Assembly (NCBI RefSeq): GCF_001548675.1
Contig: NZ_CP010834.1
Coordinates: 624,001-688,000, forward strand
Origin: Methanobrevibacter sp. YE315
Lineage (GTDB): Archaea; Methanobacteriota; Methanobacteria; Methanobacteriales; Methanobacteriaceae
Length of the DNA stretch: 64,000 bases
Direction: 5' to 3'
This document shows, one piece after another, positions 8,782 to 18,579 of the stretch. The number at the start of each line of letters is the position of its first letter. The first letter of the stretch is position 1. The position numbers and the translations under genes are program-made. Under the pieces are notes generated by a model. It ran no database searches. It was not told the origin of the DNA and worked only from the letters and a program-made list of their open reading frames with translations.

Positions 8782-9452
8782 GAAGTTAACTCTTTGAATA
8801 TTGTGCCTGCAAGGACTGCACCGACGACAGGCGCTAGAATAAACACCCAAACTTGTTTGAAAGCCTGGCCGCCAAGGAATAATGCAGGTGCAAAACTACG
8901 TGCGGGGTTTGCAGAACCGCCAGTTAATGGAATGCCGATGAGATATACTAATGTAAATGCCAAACCGATTGCAATGCCTGCAACGGCACTATTTTCTGCT
9001 TTTTTAGTAACACCAAGGAATGTGAATACAAATGCAAAGGTTAGAATTATCTCAACAATAATGGCTCCGATAGCATCCAAGCCAACGCTTGATGCTGAAC
9101 CAAATCCGTTTTGACCTAATCCTGTTGCGGCAATTCCTCCAAGATTGGGGGCTGAATTGATAATCGCTACTAAAAGGGCAATGCCGATTATCGCGCCGAT
9201 GCACTGGAATGCAATATACATCATCAAGTCATCAGAGTCAATCCTTCCATCAATCCACATGCCGATTGAGACAGCAGGGTTGATGTGACATCCGGAGATG
9301 CCTCCTACAGCGCATGTCATGGCTACAACAGACAAGCCGAATGCTAGAGCAATTCCAATAGTGCCCAATACAGAACCTGCAATGGCTGCGCTTCCACAGC
9401 CTAACAGGACAAGAAACATTGTTCCTATTAATTCTGCAATATATCTTTTCAT
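8769..9452 (-). CDS. aqpM: aquaporin / MIP-family channel
   Basis: The 227-residue membrane channel has six helices and both signature loops: CHINPAVS (about residues 55-62) and GGSANPARSF (about 178-187). These form the selectivity pore for water and possibly small neutral solutes. The sequence looks closer to AqpZ-like channels than to a glycerol facilitator, so water is the likely substrate; AqpM is used loosely as the archaeal name. AGAGGAT precedes the ATG. It follows the surface-protein gene by 19 bases and may share its promoter. Confidence 0.85.
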   Translation of the reverse strand: MKRYIAELIGTMFLVLLGCGSAAIAGSVLGTIGIALAFGLSVVAMTCAVGGISGCHINPAVSIGMWIDGRIDSDDLMMYIAFQCIGAIIGIALLVAIINSAPNLGGIAATGLGQNGFGSASSVGLDAIGAIIVEIILTFAFVFTFLGVTKKAENSAVAGIAIGLAFTLVYLIGIPLTGGSANPARSFAPALFLGGQAFKQVWVFILAPVVGAVLAGTIFKELTSEDI

Positions 9453-9471
9453 TTTTCTATCCTCTTAATTC

Positions 9472-10608
9472 TTATCTGAATCTTCTAAGTTTACCGTATA
9501 ATTTGTATGCTGCAAATAATACCAATAGTATTAAAACGATTGGGAATATGTGCAAGAGTATTGAATCGTTAACCTTATCGAAGTGATATTCATTTTCAAA
9601 GCCCATATGTTCCGCGTCAGTATGATTTTGGGTTATTTTTGCAAAGTTGTAGACTAAATCATAATAGCTTATATGTGCTCCTTCATATTCGATTGAGTCA
9701 GGGGCTCTTCCGTTCTCATCCATATAGTTTTTAACGATTCCACCCATCTTAAAGTAATCATAAACTGAATATGTATCTCTTGTCAGAATTGAAATTCCTT
9801 GAGGATCTTCCGGTTCACCGTATTCCCTAGGAATGTCTATTCCATTTCCGTTCAGATAGCAACTGGTTTGGTATAACAGTTGGGGTGTGGAATAAGCACC
9901 GTATGGTCCTTTCAATTCTTTATCTCCACTGTTTACAAGTTCTTTGCTTGCACTGGCCATTCCTGCAGGAGATATCTTATTTGTAGTAAGTAAATCATCA
10001 CTCAAGGTCCCATTAAAATCGCTGGTTCCGGTAGCGATATCCACGATTTGCTGTGCTATCTTCTTGTTCATCTCATCATTGGTGTGGTCTAAATTACCAT
10101 CCCTATAATTATCAGGGAATTCTTTTGCAGGCTGAATGTAAAATATTCCTGCTGTTTTTAGAAATGTTCCAGGGTCATGCATTCCTGCAAGTGATTCGTT
10201 TGAATAATTGTCGTCCCAAGCTCTTCTAAGGAAATTGGAATGATTGTCTAAATCATAATCCCCAGTATTCACCATTATAATTTGTTTGCTTGAATTGGTT
10301 ACCGCCGATGCCAATTGCAGGTAGTTTCCAGCATCAGCTGCTGAAAAGCACACGCTAACATCACTTGTCACTGCTATCGCCCGCCAACCTTCACCGGCTG
10401 CAGGCGCCTCATTATCAACGATTACTTGAAGTTCTCCTCCGCTTATGTCTTCAATATAACCTTTGATGGATGTTAACATTTCTAAATCAGCATCTTTATT
10501 GTTAATAAGATCCGATGTCAAAAATACAGTTTTTGACGCAGTTACTCCCTGTATTGCTGGAGTAACTATTAATAAGGCTATTAGTAGTATTGCAATTTGT
10601 TTTTTCAT
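9472..10608 (-). CDS. surface protein with pseudomurein-binding-like repeat
   Basis: The 378-residue product has a signal peptide (hydrophobic residues 5-22, cleavage likely after VTA), a C-terminal membrane helix (about 351-369) and a basic tail, so it is anchored outside the cell. Residues about 286-330 (GIVKNYMDENGRAPDSIEY, then HISYYDLVYNFAKI) fit the pseudomurein-binding repeat pattern of Methanobacteriales wall proteins. The N-terminal two thirds (a region with DVSVCFSAADAGNYLQLAS, then AGMHDPGTFL) is not a family I can name. AAGGGAT precedes the ATG. Confidence 0.6.
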   Translation of the reverse strand: MKKQIAILLIALLIVTPAIQGVTASKTVFLTSDLINNKDADLEMLTSIKGYIEDISGGELQVIVDNEAPAAGEGWRAIAVTSDVSVCFSAADAGNYLQLASAVTNSSKQIIMVNTGDYDLDNHSNFLRRAWDDNYSNESLAGMHDPGTFLKTAGIFYIQPAKEFPDNYRDGNLDHTNDEMNKKIAQQIVDIATGTSDFNGTLSDDLLTTNKISPAGMASASKELVNSGDKELKGPYGAYSTPQLLYQTSCYLNGNGIDIPREYGEPEDPQGISILTRDTYSVYDYFKMGGIVKNYMDENGRAPDSIEYEGAHISYYDLVYNFAKITQNHTDAEHMGFENEYHFDKVNDSILLHIFPIVLILLVLFAAYKLYGKLRRFR

Positions 10609-11072
10609 ATTTATTATCCCTTGATGTTTATCATATTTAATTATTAATTTTCTAGATAAAATATTTTTTTCATACGGACATATTGAATTTATCTTTTAAA
10701 TCAATATTTTTTGATTTTAAGAAATTATGGTGGTTTATAACAAAAAATTTAAATAAATTACTGTTTAATAGATTTTTTGAGGATTTAAAGAGATTATCTT
10801 TTATTTTAAGTTAAATTTGGTGTTGATTTAAAAAAGTATATTTCATTTGTCAAATTGGAAAATAACTTTAAATTTGGGCATTGGATTCAAGCTGAAATTC
10901 AATGTGTAAAGTTTCTAAAAATATAGTAAACTTTCTAATTTAGGTTATTTTTTTAAAATTTAATCTTAGAATTATTCTTTTTAAATCTAAACTCGAAATA
11001 AAAAGTTTAATTGCTAATTGATAGCTTTTGTTAATTAATATTAGTAGTATTGTCCTCGCCAGAGGTAATAAT
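10609..11072. other. divergent intergenic region upstream of the adhesin
   Basis: Very AT-rich spacer between divergent surface-protein genes. A plausible TATA element for the adhesin is TTTTTAAATC near 10978-10987, giving a leader of about 65 bases. I see no gene and no strong inverted repeat. Confidence 0.4.
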
Positions 11073-14000
11073 ATGTTGGAAAATATTCAAAAGATAGTTA
11101 TTAGCAAACCTTTCCTAATTTCAATAATTATCATTTCAATCATGTTTACTTCTTTAGGAGTAAATATGGGAGAAGCTTATGCTTTTGATTTGAATGATGA
11201 TGTTGAAACTGGTTTGGAATTAAATATTGGAGATAAATTGGAAAATTCTCACGAAATCGAAACGTTACAGGAAAATACATATTCATTGAATGGAGGTACT
11301 TTTAGAGATATTCAGGATGTGGTCAACAGTGCAAGCAATGGAGATACAATAGAATTAAGTGGAAAGTATGTCGCTAGTGATGAAAATGACAGTGTAATAA
11401 TCAATAAGAAGTTAATATTCACATCTGCCGATAAAGCGACATTGGATGCGAAAAATTTGACAAACATTTTTAAGATTTATGCAGGAGGTGCACAATCAGA
11501 ATTTATTAATCTAAAATTTATAAACGGATATACGGACGATAAAGGAGGTGCTATTAGGATAAATGCAAAAAACATCACGCTAAACAATTGCGTTTTTGAA
11601 AATAACCATGCTGAAGGAGGATCTGGTGCAGTATACACTTCCTACCTTCCCCAAGTCGCTGAAGGCTTGACGGTAAAAAACTGCAATTTCACAAAAAATA
11701 CTGCAGGCACTTCAGCAGGTGCTCTGGGAGCGTTTGGACAGCATTTCAAAATCATAAACTGTGTATTTGATTCAAACAGCGTTTACAATGACCTGGCATG
11801 TTATGGTGGAGCAATACAGATAGGTTTGGATACAAATGTTTCTTATGGTATTGTCGTTAATTCAACATTCATCAATAATAAGGCTCAATCATCAAAAAGC
11901 ATTTCACATGGAGGGGCAGGATGCGTAAGAAATGGATCATCATACTACAATTGTATATTCATCAATAACAGTGCAGATTTTGGAGGTGCATTGACATATC
12001 ATGCATCAGGAAATCTGAATAACTGTACTTTAATCAATAACACAGCAAGGGACTATGGTGGTGCGGTTGCAATCTGGTTGAATCATGATTATATGGATTT
12101 AAACATTACAAACTCCAGATTCATTGGAAATAAAGCCCCATTGGGAGGTGCGGTCAAACTCGATGGATTCAATATAAAAATTGTAAATTCAACTTTTGAG
12201 GATAATTTTGCATCCAAGTATGGTGGTGCCGTAAATATTGAAGCGTATGACGTTAAAATATTAAATTCAACTTTCAGGAAAAATATCGCAAATGTCGATG
12301 GTGGTGCAGTCTACATTAAAGGAAATGACACAACCGTCAAAAATTCCTTATTTGTATCTAATGAAGCGATACCAGACGTTAAAAAGTTAAATGATGGATT
12401 GGGTGGTGCAATCTACATAAACAGTACAAAGGCGTTAGCCCAAAATAATGTTTTTAAACTGAATACTGCAAGAAATGGCAGTGCCCTTTATTTTGATAAG
12501 CATGGCGTTGAATTCAAACTGATCAACAATACATTGTATCAGAATCAGGCATGGGTTTATGCATTGCCGATTCAGGCTCAAGACATTTATTATGGGGATA
12601 GTGAAAGGATAAAATCAGTAATCTACGGTGGAAACAACATTGCGGATTATGACAATCTGGCAGTTTCAAATGCAATTTACAACGCTGCAGATCATGATAA
12701 AATAGAAATTGATGGTGAACATCCTGTATCCGGAGCTACCAACAGCGGTAAACTTTACCAGGATGATCGTGAATACAATATAGAAATTATAATGACTGTT
12801 AAACATGAAGATGGAACTGTGGTATATAATAAAGCTTTAAACTCCAGCTATTTGGGTCAGGTTTCACTAAATCTGGACAATTTAAAGCCGGGAAAATATT
12901 ATGTCACTGCAAAGCACAATGAAGACAATTACTATAAGGGAATAACCAATGCCACAACATTCAATGTCATTCCAAAAACAGACCTCAGAATCATAAAACT
13001 GTGCAATAAGGACAGAATAACCTATGGTGATGTGGTCATATGGACACTTGAGGTGACTAATGATGGGCCGAACAATGCAACTGGTGTTAAAGTTTACGAT
13101 GTGTTGCCTGAAGGATTGGTTTGGCAAAAAGATAATACAAACGGAAAATACAATCCTGAGACTGGTGTTTTAGACATAGGTTCATTGAATGCGGGAGAAA
13201 TGGTTGCATTTAAAATAACAACTCTTGTCAATAAAACCGGGAAAATCAACAATAAGGTAAATGTTTCTGGAAACGAATTCGATACTAACATTGAAAACAA
13301 CTATGACCAATATCAAATCAACGTCCCTAATGCGATCGATTTGGAAGTAGTTAAAAAAGCAAATAAATCAAATCCGAATTTCGGCGATCTGGTTACTTGG
13401 AGCATTGTTGTTTTGAATAATGGTCCGGATATTGCCCACGATGTCGAAGTTAGAGACATGCTTGCAAAATCCTTGATTTTTGTCAATGCTACTGGAAACT
13501 ATGATGTCAAAACCGGAACCTGGTTAATCAAGTCATTGGGAGTTGGAAAATCCGTCAAGATGACTCTTGTTTGCAGGGTAAACAAAACAGGGGTGATAAA
13601 GAATAGCGCCAATGTTTCCGCAAATGAGTACGATTGGAATCTTTCTAACAATTTTGATGAAAAAGCTATTAATGTTGCTCCTGCCAGTGATTTGAGAGTC
13701 ACTAAGTTGGTTAATGATTCCAATCCGAATTTCGGCGATCTGGTTACTTGGAGTGTTGTTGTCTTGAATAATGGTCCTGATGTTGCCCACAATATTAAAG
13801 TGGCAGATATCCTTCCTGAATCATTGGTTTTTGTCAATGCCAGTGGATATTATAATGTTAAAACAAACAGCTGGCTAATCTACTCTTTAGGCGTTGGAAA
13901 ATCAGCTAAATTAACTCTTCTTTGCAGAGTCAATAAGACAGGAGAGATAAGGAATGCCGTTAATGTTTCCGCTAATGAGTATGATTGGGATTTGTCAAAT

Positions 14001-17000
14001 AACTTTGATGATGAAGTTATTGATGTTGCACCAGCATCTGATTTAGAAGTAGTCAAATCAATTAATAAGTCTAATCCGAATTTCGGCGATTTGGTTACTT
14101 GGGGTGTTGTTGTCTTGAATAATGGTCCAGATGTCGCACATGATATCCACGTGCAAGATATGCTTCCGGAATCACTAATATTTGTCAATGCTACTGGACA
14201 TTATGATGTTAAAACCAGTAGCTGGTTAATCAATTCATTAGGTGTCGGCAAATCAGTTAGGTTGACTCTTGTCTGTAGGATCAATAGGACTGGTGAGATA
14301 AGGAATGCCGTTAATGTTTCCGCTAATGAGTATGATTGGGATTTGTCAAATAACTTTGATGACGAGGTTATTGATGTTGCTCCGGCATCTGATTTGAGAG
14401 TCACTAAGCTGGTTAATGATTCCAATCCGAATTTCGGTGATTTGGTTACTTGGAGTGTTGTTGTCTTGAATAATGGTCCGGATATTGCACATGATATCCA
14501 AGTAATTGACATGCTTCCAAAATCATTAATATTCGTCAATGCCAGCGGGCATTATAATGTTAAAAGCAGTAGTTGGATAATTAAATCTTTAGGTGTCGGC
14601 AAATCAGTTAGGTTGACTCTTGTCTGTAGGGTCAATAAAACTGGTGAAATAACAAACATGGTAAATGCAACAGCCAAAGAATTTGATCCTGACATGACAA
14701 ATAACCATGATAAAAATCAGATTAAGGTTCCAAGAACCGTTGATTTGAATGTCATTAAAAAAGCTAATGTCACAAATCCGAATTACCTTGATTTGGTAAA
14801 TTGGACAATTGAAGTTTCAAATTTCGGTCCCGATGCAGCTCATGATATCAAAGTCATCGATGAGCTTCCTGATTCATTAACATTTGTTGATGCAAGTTCA
14901 AATTATGATAAAGAAACTGGAATTTGGAATATCAAATCATTAGGAGTGAATGAAACAATTAAATTGTATATTGTTTGTAGAGTAAATGCAACCGGTGAAA
15001 TCATAAACGGTGTCAATGTCACAAGCCGTGAACGCGATTATAATGAATCTGATAATTTTGATGAGAAAACTATTGATGTAGCTCCAGCCTGCGATTTGGC
15101 GATAGTCAAAATGGTCAACGATTCCAATCCGAACTACCATGATTTGGTTACCTGGACTATTGAAGTTTCAAATTCAGGTCCCGACATAGCTCATGATATT
15201 GAAGTTGTTGAATTGCTTCCTGAATCCTTGATATGGATTAGTGATGATTCACTCGGAAAATATAATCCGAATAATGGGATTTGGAATATTCATTCATTAA
15301 ACAGAGGTGAATCCGTAAGGCTAAACCTTATTTCATTTGTCAATTGCACAGGCAATATCACAAACATCGTTTCAGTAACCTCAAAGGAATATGATTACAA
15401 TCCTGAAAATAACAATGATTCAAACATCATCCGAGTCAACAAATCAGGAGATCTGTCTATTGTTAAAAACGTAAATGCCAGTGGAGCTAACTATGATGAT
15501 TTAATCAGATGGATATTGACTGTTTCAAATAAAGGTCCGGATAAGGTAACTGACATTATTGTTGAGGATGTATTGCCTGAAGGGTTGGTATTGGTCGATT
15601 ATGATGCATCAAAAGGATTTTATGATGAGGGTTTATGGAACCTATGCTGTCTTGAAAAAGGTGAAATCCAAACCTTGGAGATTATCTGCAGAGTAAATAT
15701 CACCGGAAATATCACAAACATTGCTAAAATTTCGGGCAAGGAATATGATAGCAATTTGACAAACAATGTGGACAATGAAACTGTGGAAATACCATTTGCA
15801 GCCGATATTCAAGTCATTAAACAAGTAGATAACAAATCTCCATTCTTTGGCGATGTTGTCGTTTGGATGATAAAAGTTGAAAATAAGGGTCCAGATACAG
15901 CAACAAACATCCAAATTTTCGATGAATTGCCTGAAAGCTTGATTTTTATGGATTATCAATCCACCAATGGAGTTTACAGGAATGGAATTTGGAATATTGA
16001 TCATTTAAATACAGGAAACTCAGAATATCTAAATATCAGCTGCCGTGTCAATGAATTAGGTGTTATTATAAATGATGCAACTGCAACAGCCAATGAATAT
16101 GATACCGACATGTCAAACAATCATGATGACGCATTCATTGACGCATTTCCGGTTTCAGATTTGTCCATTCAAAAAATCGCAAATGTGTCAGATGCAAATT
16201 ATGGTGACTTTGTAAGATGGACATTAATAGTTTCAAATGAAGGATTTAATGATGCAACAGGGGTTTTCGTTGAAGATATATTGCCGAATTCTTTAGAATA
16301 TGTGGAAGCATATGGTGATGGGGAATATGGCGACGGAGTCTGGTATATTGGAGATGTTGAAGTTGGCGAGTCTAAAAAATTGAATATTGTATCAAAAATC
16401 ATCAAAACAGGAAGCATTGTCAATTCAGCTATTGTTTACGGCAATCAAAAAGACCCTGACTTGTCCAATAACGAAGCTGAAGAAAGCATTTATATTCCTC
16501 CTGCAGCCGATTTATCAATTTCAAAGACTGTCTCTAAATCAGAATATAATGTCGGTGATTTGATTGAATTTTCAATCAGACTTATTAACAACGGACCTGA
16601 CCGCGCTTTGAATGTTAAAGTTAAAGAGATATTTGACGATTTCCTCCATTTAAAATCATTCAAGGCAAGCAAAGGATCATTTGATAAGATGAGTAGCGAG
16701 TGGAATATTGATGAGTTGGAATCAGGCAGCGAAGAAAACTTATTGATAGTATTTGAAGCTATAAAAGAAGGTGAATTTGAAAACATCGCTTCTGTAATAA
16801 GCGATACCTTTGACTTTGACAGGAACAACAACGAAGATGGTGCTTTTGTCAAAATAGTTGAAAACATTACCAATGGAACTGATAAAACACTATCAATAGA
16901 GGATGATTTATTGAAATCAAGAAATATTGATTCGCCACTTTCAAATCTTCAAAAACACCCAACTTCTAATCCAATATTGTTATTGGTTGGTTCATTATTG

Positions 17001-17045
17001 ATTTCAATGATGTTTGTTGGTGGCAATATTTTTAAAAAAAGATGA
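11073..17045 (+). CDS. giant adhesin-like protein with beta-helix head and DUF11 repeats
   Basis: About 1990 residues. A signal/anchor helix is followed by a right-handed parallel beta-helix of about 450 residues, seen as repeated GGA(V/I) turns and N(S/C)xF rungs, then an Ig-like domain and 11 DUF11 domains of about 117 residues (each starting like DLxVxK and containing VxNxGPD). A C-terminal helix (LLLVGSLLISMMFVG) and KKR tail anchor it. It likely projects from the pseudomurein wall and binds a partner cell or glycan. ATG 11073 (MLENIQ) with AGAGGT is preferred to the upstream TTG at 11028. Domains 2-5 are nearly identical to each other in DNA. Confidence 0.88.
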   Translation: MLENIQKIVISKPFLISIIIISIMFTSLGVNMGEAYAFDLNDDVETGLELNIGDKLENSHEIETLQENTYSLNGGTFRDIQDVVNSASNGDTIELSGKYVASDENDSVIINKKLIFTSADKATLDAKNLTNIFKIYAGGAQSEFINLKFINGYTDDKGGAIRINAKNITLNNCVFENNHAEGGSGAVYTSYLPQVAEGLTVKNCNFTKNTAGTSAGALGAFGQHFKIINCVFDSNSVYNDLACYGGAIQIGLDTNVSYGIVVNSTFINNKAQSSKSISHGGAGCVRNGSSYYNCIFINNSADFGGALTYHASGNLNNCTLINNTARDYGGAVAIWLNHDYMDLNITNSRFIGNKAPLGGAVKLDGFNIKIVNSTFEDNFASKYGGAVNIEAYDVKILNSTFRKNIANVDGGAVYIKGNDTTVKNSLFVSNEAIPDVKKLNDGLGGAIYINSTKALAQNNVFKLNTARNGSALYFDKHGVEFKLINNTLYQNQAWVYALPIQAQDIYYGDSERIKSVIYGGNNIADYDNLAVSNAIYNAADHDKIEIDGEHPVSGATNSGKLYQDDREYNIEIIMTVKHEDGTVVYNKALNSSYLGQVSLNLDNLKPGKYYVTAKHNEDNYYKGITNATTFNVIPKTDLRIIKLCNKDRITYGDVVIWTLEVTNDGPNNATGVKVYDVLPEGLVWQKDNTNGKYNPETGVLDIGSLNAGEMVAFKITTLVNKTGKINNKVNVSGNEFDTNIENNYDQYQINVPNAIDLEVVKKANKSNPNFGDLVTWSIVVLNNGPDIAHDVEVRDMLAKSLIFVNATGNYDVKTGTWLIKSLGVGKSVKMTLVCRVNKTGVIKNSANVSANEYDWNLSNNFDEKAINVAPASDLRVTKLVNDSNPNFGDLVTWSVVVLNNGPDVAHNIKVADILPESLVFVNASGYYNVKTNSWLIYSLGVGKSAKLTLLCRVNKTGEIRNAVNVSANEYDWDLSNNFDDEVIDVAPASDLEVVKSINKSNPNFGDLVTWGVVVLNNGPDVAHDIHVQDMLPESLIFVNATGHYDVKTSSWLINSLGVGKSVRLTLVCRINRTGEIRNAVNVSANEYDWDLSNNFDDEVIDVAPASDLRVTKLVNDSNPNFGDLVTWSVVVLNNGPDIAHDIQVIDMLPKSLIFVNASGHYNVKSSSWIIKSLGVGKSVRLTLVCRVNKTGEITNMVNATAKEFDPDMTNNHDKNQIKVPRTVDLNVIKKANVTNPNYLDLVNWTIEVSNFGPDAAHDIKVIDELPDSLTFVDASSNYDKETGIWNIKSLGVNETIKLYIVCRVNATGEIINGVNVTSRERDYNESDNFDEKTIDVAPACDLAIVKMVNDSNPNYHDLVTWTIEVSNSGPDIAHDIEVVELLPESLIWISDDSLGKYNPNNGIWNIHSLNRGESVRLNLISFVNCTGNITNIVSVTSKEYDYNPENNNDSNIIRVNKSGDLSIVKNVNASGANYDDLIRWILTVSNKGPDKVTDIIVEDVLPEGLVLVDYDASKGFYDEGLWNLCCLEKGEIQTLEIICRVNITGNITNIAKISGKEYDSNLTNNVDNETVEIPFAADIQVIKQVDNKSPFFGDVVVWMIKVENKGPDTATNIQIFDELPESLIFMDYQSTNGVYRNGIWNIDHLNTGNSEYLNISCRVNELGVIINDATATANEYDTDMSNNHDDAFIDAFPVSDLSIQKIANVSDANYGDFVRWTLIVSNEGFNDATGVFVEDILPNSLEYVEAYGDGEYGDGVWYIGDVEVGESKKLNIVSKIIKTGSIVNSAIVYGNQKDPDLSNNEAEESIYIPPAADLSISKTVSKSEYNVGDLIEFSIRLINNGPDRALNVKVKEIFDDFLHLKSFKASKGSFDKMSSEWNIDELESGSEENLLIVFEAIKEGEFENIASVISDTFDFDRNNNEDGAFVKIVENITNGTDKTLSIEDDLLKSRNIDSPLSNLQKHPTSNPILLLVGSLLISMMFVGGNIFKKR
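13336..14741 (+). repeat. 351-bp tandem DUF11 units in an A-B-A-B order
   Basis: Units starting near 13336, 13689, 14040 and 14391 are highly similar in DNA and are spaced about 351 bases. Units 1 and 3 share DLEVVK and FVNATG; units 2 and 4 share DLRVTKLVNDSN and FVNASG. The order implies duplication of a two-unit block of about 702 bp. Confidence 0.8.
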
Positions 17046-17050
17046 ATTTA

Positions 17051-17085
17051 AAGTAGCTTTTTAGCTACTTCTTTTTATTTTTTTA
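17051..17085 (+). terminator. terminator of the adhesin gene
   Basis: Perfect arms AAGTAGCT (17051-17058) and AGCTACTT (17063-17070) with a TTTT loop, followed by a long T-rich tract. Confidence 0.8.
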
Positions 17086-17202
17086 AAACGGTTTTTCAAA
17101 ATTTTCAAAGTATAAGGATTATTAGTTTTACGGTTGATTATTTTATAACTTGCATGTAAAAACCATCAAATACTGCTTCAATTTTTCAATTTAAACGAAA
17201 CA

Positions 17203-17210
17203 TTTAAATA
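17203..17210 (+). promoter_or_regulatory. TATA box of first histone-like gene
   Basis: TTTAAATA preceded by an A-rich BRE-like stretch (ACGAAACA). It implies a transcription start near 17232 and a leader of about 80 bases. The whole 17109-17218 region has a close copy upstream of the second paralogue. Confidence 0.6.
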
Positions 17211-17313
17211 ATACTTGCCATATATATGTTAATTGATATTGATTAAATGATAATTTTTTAAAAGAAACGTAGAGTGAATCAATATTTTTAATAAACATAA
17301 ATGAGGTGTAATT

Positions 17314-17751
17314 ATGGCTGATGAAATGATTGAAGAAACTTCAGAAGAATTCGTCGAAGAAGATGAAGAAAAATTACCTTTCGCTAAAGCAGAAGTTGTA
17401 CGTTTAATGAAAGAAAATCTCGATGATGACAAAATGATTAGGGAAAGAGTAAAAGTAGAAATGAACAATTTCCTTTATTCTGTCTTAAAAAACGTATGTA
17501 AACAATTAAACGATTATCCATACACTACCATCGAGTATGAAATGTTTAAAGAATGTACATACCCTTACACTAACATCGAAAGAATCAACCAAGAAAAAGA
17601 AAGGATTTTATTACATTTAGAAGCTATCAAAGCAGATTGTAACGCATTAGCTATGGATGTACAAAAAACCTTAAAATTAAAAGATGTTGTAGAAGATGAC
17701 ACTTTCTCTTTCTCAGCACCTGTTGAAGATGAAGAATTAGATGAAGAATAA
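17314..17751 (+). CDS. putative histone-fold protein with C-terminal coiled coil (copy 1)
   Basis: A 145-residue acidic-tailed protein. Residues 21-82 can be laid on an archaeal histone: [13 protein letters not shown] (helix 1, compare LPIAPIGRIIK), a long middle helix (KMIRERV to [12 protein letters not shown], 40-65), then a YTTIEYEMF segment (70-78) in place of the RKTIxxxDI loop-2/helix-3 motif. Residues 87-122 form a charged coiled coil ([19 protein letters not shown]). The tail is Asp/Glu rich. This matches the idea of coiled-coil histone variants of methanogens that may bridge DNA; it is inferred from pattern only. GAGGTG precedes the ATG. Confidence 0.6.
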   Translation: MADEMIEETSEEFVEEDEEKLPFAKAEVVRLMKENLDDDKMIRERVKVEMNNFLYSVLKNVCKQLNDYPYTTIEYEMFKECTYPYTNIERINQEKERILLHLEAIKADCNALAMDVQKTLKLKDVVEDDTFSFSAPVEDEELDEE

Positions 17752-17776
17752 TTCTTCTTATATTATTTTTTTTTAC
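17743..17776 (+). terminator. terminator after histone-like copy 1
   Basis: GAAGAA (17743-17748) and TTCTTC (17752-17757) flank the stop codon as loop; a T-rich tract follows. Confidence 0.6.
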
Positions 17777-18169
17777 TGACTTTTTTTTTTAAACTTTTTA
17801 TAAATTCTCTGTTTTTAACGTTTTTTTTTTTGATTAATGGAATTTTTAAATTGTAAATATTACCAAAATCAATCTTTTTTCTGCATATGTTTTAATTCTA
17901 TTTTAATAACCGTTATTTTTAAAATGCACTATCTAGATTAATTTCAATATTCATGACTGAAAATTCATAAAGTATCAAAATTATTAATTTAATGCTTAAT
18001 TATTTTATAACTTATATCTAAAAACTATAAAATAATTAATCATTTCTTTAATTTAAACAAAACCTTTATATAGGACTTAAGACAAATATTTAATTAGACA
18101 GTAGAATGATATTTTTCCAAAAACCAAAACCATCACTATTGTCGATAATCAAAAAATTGAGGTGCAATT
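17752..18169. other. spacer between the histone-like paralogues with duplicated promoter
   Basis: The first about 200 bases hold the terminator and T/A-rich DNA with no gene. From 17971 to 18079 the sequence is a recognisable copy of 17109-17218, sharing TTATTTTATAACTT and TTTAAAC blocks. The rest is the leader of copy 2. Confidence 0.6.
18065..18072 (+). promoter_or_regulatory. TATA box of second histone-like gene
   Basis: TTTATATA preceded by ACAAAACC, at the same relative place as the TATA box of copy 1, about 100 bases before the start codon. Confidence 0.6.
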
Positions 18170-18571
18170 ATGTCTGAAGAAGTTAATCAAAAATTGCCTT
18201 TTGCAAAAGCGGAAGTTGTACGTTTGATGAAGAAGAATCTCGATGATGACAAAATGATTAGGGATAGGGTAAAAGTAGAGATGAACAAGTTTCTTTATTC
18301 TATTTTACAGAATGTATGTAAACAATTAAACGATTATCCATACACCACTATTGAGTATGAAATGTTTAAGGAATGCACTTACCCATACACCAACATTGAA
18401 AGGATAAACCAAGAAAAAGAAAGAATTTTGTTGCATTTGGAAGCTATCAAAGCGGATTGCGATGCATTGTCTATGGATGTTGAAAAAACATTAAAATTAA
18501 AAGATGTTGTAGAGGATGATGGTTTCACATTCAAAGCAGCAAAAGAGGATGATAAAGCGGAAGAAGAATAA
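18170..18571 (+). CDS. putative histone-fold protein with C-terminal coiled coil (copy 2)
   Basis: A 133-residue paralogue of the upstream protein, nearly identical from [14 protein letters not shown] to the end of the coiled coil, but with a shorter N-terminus (MSEEVNQ) and a different acidic tail that includes lysines. Conserved Tyr/Thr/Ile in the [12 protein letters not shown] segment and the cysteine near it suggest the same fold and partner surface. Substitutions such as N to K and S to D in the coiled coil could let the two form homo- or heterodimers. GAGGTG precedes the ATG. Function as a DNA-binding protein is inference. Confidence 0.6.
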   Translation: MSEEVNQKLPFAKAEVVRLMKKNLDDDKMIRDRVKVEMNKFLYSILQNVCKQLNDYPYTTIEYEMFKECTYPYTNIERINQEKERILLHLEAIKADCDALSMDVEKTLKLKDVVEDDGFTFKAAKEDDKAEEE

Positions 18572-18579
18572 TCTTCTTC
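18560..18579. terminator. hairpin between convergent genes
   Basis: Perfect 8-bp arms GAAGAAGA (18560-18567) and TCTTCTTC (18572-18579) with a 4-base loop that includes the stop of copy 2; the facing ZPR1 gene ends immediately after. Confidence 0.6.

Noticed and set aside
10577-11052. A 14-base match TATTAGTAGTATTG near 10577 and 11039.
   Set aside because: The first copy is inside the signal-peptide coding region; in AT-rich DNA the match is short and no further similarity surrounds it.
13499-14539. Several minus-strand open frames of about 100-112 codons.
   Set aside because: They are antisense shadows of the DUF11 repeats and repeat with the same period; no ribosome sites.
13336-14741. 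Could the repeats be a CRISPR array?
   Set aside because: Units are about 351 bases and coding, with no short spacer-repeat pattern.
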